Positions 17,129 through 23,209 of a stretch of 43,544 bases of DNA are shown one piece after another; position 1 is the stretch's first letter, and each line of letters starts with the position of its first letter. The position numbers and the translations under genes were made by a program. This DNA is from an uncultured Ruminococcus sp. GTDB taxonomy: Bacteria > Bacillota > Clostridia > Oscillospirales > Ruminococcaceae. The stretch spans positions 1 to 43,544 of the forward strand of contig UQKC01000014.1 of assembly GCA_900541495.1 (NCBI GenBank), read 5' to 3'. Under the pieces are notes generated by a model that made no database searches, was not told where the DNA came from, and worked only from the letters and a program-made list of their open reading frames with translations.

Positions 17129-18115
17129 ATGGACAGCAAAGCTCAGATCGAAGCAATGGCGCGAAAATATAAGGAAGAAATGCTGCGAATGTACAAACAG
17201 AGCAGTAAAACGGGTGGGGGAGCATCGGAAATTATCTCGCCGCCGAGAAATGTTCAGCCCGTGCGTTCCGTGCAAAGCTCACCGCTGCCAAAGTCGGTTC
17301 AGTCTGCACAATCTGCACAAAATGTTCAGCCGATAAAGCCGAAATTAACCGCTGAGTTCACACCGACAAATAGTGAGATCACCCCGAGAGCCGTTCCAAC
17401 GGCAGTCCCATTGATGTCGGATAATGCTAACAGCGTAAAAGCCGAGCCGAAAATGCCGCAGACGCAGGAGAAAACCACCTCAAAATTCCCCTCGCCCGAG
17501 GATATAATGCGCGAGGAATTCGAGGAGTCAATGGAAAACAGATTCGGGAATGAGGTTATGTCGGGCGATAACGGTTTGGACGAGGTGCGGAATGAACCGT
17601 CGGCAGGGGAACTTCGTCCCGAAATGACTTCGCCGAGTGAAAATATTGCTTCCGACCCCGAAAATTTTCAGGGAAATTATAATTCCGAGAAGTTCTCCGA
17701 CCTTTCCGACCCTCTCGAACCGAGATACTGCGGTGATGAGAACGAAACGCCCGATGTCAGCGGCACAGGCTACATAAAGGCAGAGGTCACAACGGGCGGC
17801 GGTGCTGTTCCTATCGAAAACGCGGTCGTTCTTATCACGAAAAAGGAAAACGGGAAGACCTATCTGCTTAAAATGCTCATCTCGGACGAGAGCGGCTCGA
17901 CCGAAACGGTGGCATTGCCTGCTCCGAATGTATCGTTCTCCGAAATGCCCGATCCGACCGAAAAGCCGTTCGCAAATTATTATATAAGTGCTTATGCAGA
18001 CGGATTTTACGCCGAAAATGATATGGAAGTTCCCGTATTTTCGGGCGTAAAGTCGATACAGCCTATCGCGCTTATCCCAAGATCGAGCGTTGACGGCAGA
18101 GCAATGCTTGGTTGA
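17129..18115 (+). CDS. Low-complexity protein with a C-terminal carboxypeptidase-regulatory-like domain
   Basis: 328 residues with no signal peptide or membrane segment. Residues 1-25 form a charged helix, about 30-210 are disordered (Pro, Ser, Gln, Glu, with repeats such as SVQSAQSAQNVQ), and about 210-315 look like a beta-sandwich of the carboxypeptidase-regulatory type: GYIKAEVTTGGGAVPIENA, then VVLITKKENGKTYLL and YYISAYADGFY. AAGGAGG before ATG 17129. It overlaps no gene but its stop (18113-18115) is 11 bases from the next start, so the three genes to 20128 act as one operon. A spore or cell-wall scaffold is a guess from this context. Confidence 0.65.
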   Translation: MDSKAQIEAMARKYKEEMLRMYKQSSKTGGGASEIISPPRNVQPVRSVQSSPLPKSVQSAQSAQNVQPIKPKLTAEFTPTNSEITPRAVPTAVPLMSDNANSVKAEPKMPQTQEKTTSKFPSPEDIMREEFEESMENRFGNEVMSGDNGLDEVRNEPSAGELRPEMTSPSENIASDPENFQGNYNSEKFSDLSDPLEPRYCGDENETPDVSGTGYIKAEVTTGGGAVPIENAVVLITKKENGKTYLLKMLISDESGSTETVALPAPNVSFSEMPDPTEKPFANYYISAYADGFYAENDMEVPVFSGVKSIQPIALIPRSSVDGRAMLG

Positions 18116-18126
18116 AAGGCGGTGGA

Positions 18127-19527
18127 ATGATGCCTGAACCGTTTATTCCCGAAACTGTCACTGTCCACCTCGGCAGACCGAATGACGCTTCTGCGGAGAA
18201 TGTGACCGTGAGCTTTCCCGACTATATAAAAAATGTCGCATCGAGCGAGCTTTATCCGACTTGGCCCGAGGCGGCTCTCCGCGCAAATATTTACGCGATA
18301 ATCTCATTCACGCTCAACCGAATCTTCACCGAATGGTATCCCTCGCAGGGCTATGACTTCGACATAACGAACTCCATTCAGTTCGACCAGTCTTTCTTCA
18401 AGGACAGAGATATTTATGAGCCGATAGCTCAGATAGTTGACGAAATTTTCAACGAATATATCGTTCGCCAAGGGAGAGTTGAACCGCTTTTTTCGGTCTA
18501 TTGCGACGGAAGAGATGTCGCCGACTGCGGAGGGCTGACCCAGTGGGGAACGGTCGCTCTTGCGCGTGAGGGGTTAGGACCGTATGATATTCTGACGCGC
18601 TTTTACGGAGATGATATTGACATTGTGACGAATGCAGACGTAAGGGTGAATGCGCCGTCCTATCCGGGCAAGCCGCTCAGCCTTGGTGACGGTGGAAACG
18701 ATGTTGTCCGAATTCGCCGTGAGCTTAACCGAATCTCGCAGAACTATCCTGCTATACCGAAGATACCGACAACGGGAACAGTTTACGACAGTGCGACAGA
18801 AGAAGCCGTTCGGGCTTTTCAGAAGATTTTCAATCTTCCGCAGACGGGCGTTGTCGATAAGGCGACTTGGTACAGAATACACTATATTTATACGAGCGTG
18901 AAAAAGCTCTCTCAGCTCGCGTCCGAGGGACTTACGCTCGAAGAAACGGCGTTCGTTTTTCCCGAAAGGCTTGCGCTCGGTCAGAGCGGAGTTGCGGTGC
19001 GCTATCTGCAGTATTATCTCGAAGTTGTCGGGGCGTACTATAATAATGTCCTGCCCGTTACGATAACGGGAACTTTTGATGCCGCGACCGAGAATTCCGT
19101 TCGCTCGTTCCAGCAGGTCTTCGGTCTGCCGCAGACAGGAGTTGTTGACCGTGAAACGTGGAATTCGCTCGAGAACGCTTACCTCGGCATTGTAGAGAAT
19201 GTTCCGCTCAACGAAAACAGCGAAGACCCCGTGCTTTTCCCCGGAATGATACTGAACGAGGGTATGACAAGTCCGTATATCCGAATCCTGCAGGAATATC
19301 TGAACTATCTGCACCAGTTCTATCCGACCATACCCGAAATTCAGCCGACGGGTTTTTTCGGTCCATTGACGAAGCAGGGCGTTACCGAGTTCCAGCGCAT
19401 CTTCGGACTTCCGCAGGACGGTGCTGTCGGCGCTGATACTTGGAACAGAATTTCCGAAATTTACAGCGAGCATCGCTTTGGATATGTAAAGCAGGCAGGG
19501 CAGAACCCGGGTTATACTATTTCATAA
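18127..19527 (+). CDS. SpoIID-like protein with three peptidoglycan-binding domains
   Basis: 466 residues. About 1-160 resemble the SpoIID/LytB amidase-enhancer or lytic-transglycosylase fold: ELYPTWPEAALRANIYAI, then FSVYCDGRDVADCGGLTQWG and YDILTRFYGDDIDIV. Three PG_binding_1 repeats follow, about 180-255, 275-350 and 370-450, each ending in a version of FNLPQTGVVDKATW. No signal peptide is visible, so either export is unusual or the protein acts inside a mother cell or spore compartment. ATG 18127 or 18130 is chosen over an upstream TTG at 18112. Similar SpoIID plus PG-binding proteins are known from Clostridia (SleC-related), which is the likely family. Confidence 0.75.
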   Translation: MMPEPFIPETVTVHLGRPNDASAENVTVSFPDYIKNVASSELYPTWPEAALRANIYAIISFTLNRIFTEWYPSQGYDFDITNSIQFDQSFFKDRDIYEPIAQIVDEIFNEYIVRQGRVEPLFSVYCDGRDVADCGGLTQWGTVALAREGLGPYDILTRFYGDDIDIVTNADVRVNAPSYPGKPLSLGDGGNDVVRIRRELNRISQNYPAIPKIPTTGTVYDSATEEAVRAFQKIFNLPQTGVVDKATWYRIHYIYTSVKKLSQLASEGLTLEETAFVFPERLALGQSGVAVRYLQYYLEVVGAYYNNVLPVTITGTFDAATENSVRSFQQVFGLPQTGVVDRETWNSLENAYLGIVENVPLNENSEDPVLFPGMILNEGMTSPYIRILQEYLNYLHQFYPTIPEIQPTGFFGPLTKQGVTEFQRIFGLPQDGAVGADTWNRISEIYSEHRFGYVKQAGQNPGYTIS

Positions 19528-19564
19528 TGTATATTTATCAAACATAATACGGAGGGTAATATAA

Positions 19565-20128
19565 ATGGCAGAAAACAAAGCTTCGGACGTCCGCGAAGCA
19601 CAGCGTTATCTTCGGACGATATCGAAATACAATCCCAATATCCCAATGACCGCCGCAGACGGAACTTACGGCGAGGACACAAGGGACGCAGTCACAGCAT
19701 TTCAGCGTGAAAGCGGTCTGCCCGAAACGGGGGAGATCGACTCGCGGACTTGGGACGAACTTTATAAGCTGTATAAAGAAGCGGCTCTGTTCTTCGCCGA
19801 GCTTGAAAGCATAAATCCGCGCGCAGTCAGCGAAACTACGCTAACGATAGGCTCGGCAGGCTATCCCGTTTATATCATTCAGGTGATGCTGAACACTATC
19901 GCGCAGTTTTATGACAACCTTAAAGGCGCGGCGATAAACGGGATCTACGATAACGAAACCGCTGAGGAGATACGCCGAATACAGTCTATATCGGGTCTGC
20001 CCGAAACGGGTGATCTCAACCACGCGACATGGAACGCGCTTGCGCGGATATACAACTACCACGCGGCTATCGATGATATGGATAATGATGAAGCGGCTTA
20101 TACTATGAGTATAAATGCTGTAGGATAA
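19565..20128 (+). CDS. Protein with two peptidoglycan-binding domains
   Basis: 187 residues made almost only of two PG_binding_1 repeats, about 5-72 (ends SGLPETGEIDSRTWDEL) and about 92-165 (ends SGLPETGDLNHATWNAL). No catalytic domain, no signal peptide. CGGAGGG precedes the ATG and it lies 37 bases after the SpoIID-like gene, so it likely serves in the same process, perhaps as a targeting partner. Its repeats are close to those of the neighbour, suggesting duplication within the operon. Confidence 0.8.
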   Translation: MAENKASDVREAQRYLRTISKYNPNIPMTAADGTYGEDTRDAVTAFQRESGLPETGEIDSRTWDELYKLYKEAALFFAELESINPRAVSETTLTIGSAGYPVYIIQVMLNTIAQFYDNLKGAAINGIYDNETAEEIRRIQSISGLPETGDLNHATWNALARIYNYHAAIDDMDNDEAAYTMSINAVG

Positions 20129-20146
20129 TACTTGATTTAAATTCGG

Positions 20147-20160
20147 AATGCGTAATTATT
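20147..20160 (+). repeat. 14-base inverted repeat, left copy
   Basis: AATGCGTAATTATT here is the exact inverse of 20773-20786. The two copies bound a 640-base segment containing the hairpin repeat and the toxin-antitoxin pair. Confidence 0.5.
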
Positions 20161-20194
20161 CCTGCTCCGCATATTTTACGAAAGGCTAAATTCC

Positions 20195-20265
20195 GTAGGG
20201 GCGGATTCCATATCCGCCCGTTAGGGACCCACGAAACTACAATGGACGGTTGCCCATCCTGCGCC
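20195..20265. repeat. Dispersed GTAGGGGCGG hairpin repeat
   Basis: GGGCGGAT (20199-20206) pairs with ATCCGCCC (20212-20219), followed by a conserved-looking tail (GGGACCCACGAAACTACAAT, then GGACGGTTGCCCATCC). I remember very similar GTAGGGGCGGA...CCGCCCG sequences scattered in many Firmicute genomes; within this window I see one copy only. Confidence 0.6.
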
Positions 20266-20282
20266 GCAATGTGTTATGAAAT

Positions 20283-20336
20283 AAACGAACAGACCTGTTT
20301 TCGAGGGAAATTCCTTGAGGACAGGTCTGTTTATTT
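20283..20336. terminator. Long hairpin, probable bidirectional terminator
   Basis: ACAGACCTGT (20289-20298) pairs with ACAGGTCTGT (20321-20330); A-rich left and T-rich right flanks extend the pairing, and the loop contains a second small palindrome (AGGGAAATTCCTT). Confidence 0.75.
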
Positions 20337-20394
20337 ATTGTGCTGATTTTATTTTTACTATAAAACAACAAAAAAGTGTATTTATTTCAAATAA

Positions 20395-20423
20395 TTGACA
20401 AAATACTATTTAAATGATAAAAT
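20395..20423 (+). promoter_or_regulatory. Promoter of the small toxin gene
   Basis: TTGACA (20395-20400), 17 bases, TAAAAT (20418-20423). Start near 20430, which leaves a structured leader of about 60 bases before ATG 20491. Confidence 0.8.
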
Positions 20424-20490
20424 AGGTTTTATGGGCATACCAGAAACGGTAGGCGGTCAATCTTTGCTCCCTGAAAGGGGGCGTTGCGAT

Positions 20491-20580
20491 ATGAGTATAA
20501 CAGAAGTTGTATCTTTAGGAATACTTATATGCAATATCATACAGATAGTGTTGAATTGCTGCAACAATAAAAAGAAATAA
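20491..20580 (+). CDS. 29-residue hydrophobic peptide, probable holin-like type I toxin
   Basis: Starts MSITEVVSLGIL, continues as one membrane helix (about 5-22) and ends in CCNNKKK. A short helix with a basic tail is the pattern of Fst/TxpA and 'putative holin-like toxin' peptides of Firmicutes, which insert in the membrane when overproduced. The leader hides the ribosome binding site: GCTCCC (20466-20471) can pair with GGGGGC (20477-20482). A convergent promoter and a shared hairpin downstream indicate an antisense RNA. A longer in-frame reading from 20395 would begin inside the -35 box, so the short form is preferred. Family is inferred from pattern, not from a search. Confidence 0.65.
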   Translation: MSITEVVSLGILICNIIQIVLNCCNNKKK

Positions 20581-20660
20581 CCGCCCAGACTCTCAAACCT
20601 GACGGTTATTTCTTTAACTTTCATTTTGGGAGCGACCGTCTATCGGTGTGCCCTCTTTAT
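20565..20660 (-). ncRNA. Predicted antisense antitoxin RNA
   Basis: A perfect promoter on the minus strand (TTGACA as 20690-20695, TATAAT as 20667-20672, spacer 17) would start an RNA near 20660 that runs against the end of the toxin message. It would end at a 13-bp perfect hairpin (20571-20583 with 20603-20615) followed on this strand by TTTTTATT, about 95 bases long. Its 5' part contains CGCTCCC, which can pair with the toxin ribosome binding site GGGGGCG allowing one G-U. This convergent layout is that of par/fst-type systems. Confidence 0.6.
20571..20615. terminator. Shared hairpin of toxin and antitoxin RNAs
   Basis: AAAGAAATAACCG (20571-20583) and CGGTTATTTCTTT (20603-20615) pair without mismatch over a 19-base loop. 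The left arm begins inside the last codons of the toxin. Confidence 0.85.
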
Positions 20661-20666
20661 ATTTAT

Positions 20667-20695
20667 ATTATAAGACTTTTAAACTGATATGTCAA
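20667..20695 (-). promoter_or_regulatory. Promoter of the antisense RNA
   Basis: Read on the minus strand: TTGACA, 17 bases, TATAAT, a full consensus match pointing toward the toxin gene. Confidence 0.82.
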
Positions 20696-20772
20696 GAGTT
20701 TTTGTTGGAAAACAGTCGAATATAAACCCGTCCCTATGAAGATCGGTTTCTCACCGTAAACCTGCGGAACAA

Positions 20773-20786
20773 AATAATTACGCATT
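20773..20786 (-). repeat. 14-base inverted repeat, right copy
   Basis: AATAATTACGCATT, inverse of 20147-20160; it overlaps the stop codon of the histidine kinase gene by two bases. Confidence 0.5.
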
Positions 20787-22212
20787 ATTCCTCAAGATGT
20801 CCCGGCATTTCAAACCAAAATGTGCTTCCGACTCCTTTTTCGGAGCGAACGCCGAATTCGTACTTGTGGCGCTGAAGAATCTGCTTTACTATGGAAAGTC
20901 CAAGTCCCGTGCCGATGACCTCACGCTTGCTCTTTTCCGTGCGGTAGTAGCGATCGAAGATGAGCGGTATCAGCTCGGGGTCGATGCCTGCGCCCGTGTC
21001 GGTTATCTCGATTCGGACGAGTTTTTTCTTCTTGACTATCTGCGTGATATAAACGGTTTTGTCCTCGCCCGTGTAGTTGACGGCGTTGTTGATAAGGTTG
21101 TAAATTACCTGCTGTATTTTAACAGCATCGGCTTTGACGATGAAATTCTGCTCGGCAGAAACGATAAAGGTGTAGCCCTTCTGCTCGGAAAGCAGGGTAT
21201 AGCGTTCCATTATGCTTCGTATCGTGTCGGTGATGCAGAATTCCGTTTCGGTCATTTCGAGGTTGCCGCTTTCAAGCTTGGAAAGGTCGAGAATATCATT
21301 GACAAGAGTTGCAAGTCGGTCACTCTCTTCGATGATAACATTGAGATGCTCGGCGCGCTTCTGCGGATTGTCGCCCGAAATATCGCGTATCATCTCAGCG
21401 TAGGCTTTGACCATTGTGAGCGGCGTTCTCAGATCGTGCGAAACATTCGCGATAAGGTCACGGCGGAGAGTATCGACTTTTGAGATTTCTTCTTCCGCGC
21501 TGTTCAGAGTGTCGGCGAGAATCTCAGTTTCCTCATATCCGTGTCCGTCAAAGACAACGTTGTAGTTTCCCTCACCCATTTTCTTCGCAGTTTTTGTAAT
21601 GCGGACGATAGGCGCTTCGATAACGGACGCTAGGAAATACGCAATGATAAGTCCGAGCATAAGCAGGATAATACCTATCCAGTATATCTGTTGTTTGATA
21701 ATATCAGCGGTCGATTTGAGCGGTGCGAGAGAGGTGTTGAGGTAAATATAACCCTCGGGGTCATCGACCGAGCCTATGACCATAACGAAAAGCAGTGTGT
21801 TCGTGTTGAAGCGCGGGTTGTTGACCTCGGCATAGTAGTAGCCGTTATTGCTCGAAAGAGCCTGATTCCGGTATTTGAAAAGATTAAGGCTGTAAACGCC
21901 GTGGATAAGGCAGTTGTTCGCCATCATATCGTAGGAATAGACCGTGTAGCCGTCGGCATCCTGGATAAGGATACACATATTATTATCGTATGCCGTTTTG
22001 TCGAGATTTTCGGTAGTCAGTCCGTTCTCGTTCCAGCCTTTGAGGATATACGAAGCGATAGAAACGATGTCCTTGGTTTTTTTGCTCTTGTAGTTCGCTT
22101 CGAGCGAAACACCGAACGTGAACCACAGCAGGGCAAGGATACCCGTTATAAAGATAACAAAGTACATCCATATCGCCGTTTTCAGGTTCAGGAAGCTTTT
22201 ATGTTGTTTCAA
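20785..22212 (-). CDS. Membrane sensor histidine kinase (PhoR/WalK type)
   Basis: 475 residues: membrane helix about 13-33, extracellular sensor region about 35-175, second helix about 176-197, HAMP about 198-250, HisKA with the phosphorylated His at H259 in NVSHDLRTPLTM, and a HATPase domain with N box (LINNAVNYTG), DTGAGIDPELI, and GTGLGLSIVKQIL. It would autophosphorylate and pass phosphate to the response regulator encoded just upstream. The start is a TTG at 22212 that overlaps the regulator's last codons by 14 bases; the next Met is inside the first membrane helix, so the TTG start and translational coupling are likely. The signal is unknown. Confidence 0.92.
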   Translation of the reverse strand: MKQHKSFLNLKTAIWMYFVIFITGILALLWFTFGVSLEANYKSKKTKDIVSIASYILKGWNENGLTTENLDKTAYDNNMCILIQDADGYTVYSYDMMANNCLIHGVYSLNLFKYRNQALSSNNGYYYAEVNNPRFNTNTLLFVMVIGSVDDPEGYIYLNTSLAPLKSTADIIKQQIYWIGIILLMLGLIIAYFLASVIEAPIVRITKTAKKMGEGNYNVVFDGHGYEETEILADTLNSAEEEISKVDTLRRDLIANVSHDLRTPLTMVKAYAEMIRDISGDNPQKRAEHLNVIIEESDRLATLVNDILDLSKLESGNLEMTETEFCITDTIRSIMERYTLLSEQKGYTFIVSAEQNFIVKADAVKIQQVIYNLINNAVNYTGEDKTVYITQIVKKKKLVRIEITDTGAGIDPELIPLIFDRYYRTEKSKREVIGTGLGLSIVKQILQRHKYEFGVRSEKGVGSTFWFEMPGHLEE

Positions 22213-22870
22213 ACTTATATCCCATTCCTCTCAGAGTCTTGATGAACTTGCGGTATTCGCCGAGAGAATTTCGGAGCATTTTTATATGTGTATCAACGGT
22301 TCTGTCATCGCCGAAGAAGTCATAGCCCCATACTTCTTCGAGGAGCTTTTCACGCGAAAGAGCGATGCCCTTGTTCCGCACGAGATAGAAGAGCAGGTCG
22401 TATTCCTTTGGCGTGAGCGAAACAGGCTTGCCGTCAACGCTGACCTCTCTGCCCGTTACATTGATCTCAAGGCCCTCATAACGGATAATATCCATTGGCT
22501 GTTCCTTTGCGGCTGCGCGCTTGAGGACAGCTTTTATTCTTGCAAGAAGCTCCTTAGGGGAGAAAGGCTTTACAACATAGTCGTCAATGCCTATCTCGAA
22601 GCCGAAAAGCTTGTCGTATTCCTCGCCCCTTGCCGAAAGCATTATGACGGGTATCTGCTTGGTCTTGCGAATCTCCTTTATCGCCGAATAGCCGTCGAGT
22701 CTTGGCATCATTATATCCATAACTATAAGGTCGAAGTCCTCTTTGCGGCAAATTTCGACGGCTTCCATTCCGTCCTCAGCCTCGGTGACTTCAAAACCGT
22801 CAAATTCGGCGTATTCCTTAATAACATTTCGTATCATTTTTTCATCGTCAACAACAAGTATTCTCTGCAT
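22199..22870 (-). CDS. OmpR/PhoB-family response regulator
   Basis: 223 residues: receiver domain about 1-118 with D8/D9, phosphoacceptor D52 (VMDIMMPRLDG), the Ser of IMLSARGE and Lys of DDYVVKPFSP; C-terminal winged helix about 128-223 (SLTPKEYDLLFYLVRNKG, RTVDTHIKMLRNSLGE, TLRGMGYKFE). Acts as a DNA-binding regulator paired with the kinase that follows. AAGGAG before ATG 22870 sets the start; an upstream in-frame ATG at 22915 has no ribosome binding site. Targets are not visible here; the divergent c-di-GMP gene next to it is one candidate. Confidence 0.94.
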   Translation of the reverse strand: MQRILVVDDEKMIRNVIKEYAEFDGFEVTEAEDGMEAVEICRKEDFDLIVMDIMMPRLDGYSAIKEIRKTKQIPVIMLSARGEEYDKLFGFEIGIDDYVVKPFSPKELLARIKAVLKRAAAKEQPMDIIRYEGLEINVTGREVSVDGKPVSLTPKEYDLLFYLVRNKGIALSREKLLEEVWGYDFFGDDRTVDTHIKMLRNSLGEYRKFIKTLRGMGYKFETT

Positions 22871-23209
22871 AATGTCATCTCCTTGATTTTTACCGAAAAG
22901 CCATATAAAACTCATATATTTTATCCGTTTTCCACGACTTTTCCGAGCGTTTTTCTGCCATTTTAATTTAAAAATAAGTTTACCACGAAAATATGAAAGA
23001 TATGTGAAAATTCAGCGTATTTTTAAGCTTTTATTGTCATTGCCTTGACAAAATGCAAAAATAAGAGTATCATTATCTTAGAATAGTATGGCAAAATTGA
23101 CTTATTGTGAAATAATTTACCAATTAAAAACTGCTTATTTTCCCGAATTTTTTCAGCAATGCGTCTTTTCAAACAATCGAGCAGCTTTCATCTTAAAGGG
23201 GAGAATTAT
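22871..23209. other. Divergent intergenic region, regulator / GGDEF-EAL gene
   Basis: 339 AT-rich bases. The promoter toward the GGDEF-EAL gene is listed; I could not pick a convincing -35/-10 pair for the regulator gene. No small gene or strong hairpin seen. Confidence 0.5.
23045..23073 (+). promoter_or_regulatory. Predicted promoter of the GGDEF-EAL gene
   Basis: TTGACA (23045-23050), 17 bases, TATCAT (23068-23073); leader about 130 bases. Confidence 0.65.

Larger units (their letters stand above)
20129..20394. other. Non-coding part of the 20.1-20.8 kb island
   Basis: No protein gene seen. It contains the left 14-base repeat, the GTAGGGGCGG hairpin repeat and a long terminator-like hairpin, each listed separately. 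Confidence 0.6.

Noticed and set aside
17268..17340. Repeats such as SVQSAQSAQNVQ as a possible CRISPR or VNTR array
   Set aside because: Short, imperfect and in frame in a low-complexity coding region; no spacers.
20797..21483. 228-codon plus-strand frame under the histidine kinase
   Set aside because: The minus-strand frame has complete kinase motifs; the plus frame has no recognisable family or start signal.
22118..22966. 282-codon plus-strand frame under the response regulator
   Set aside because: Fully antisense to clear receiver and winged-helix domains.
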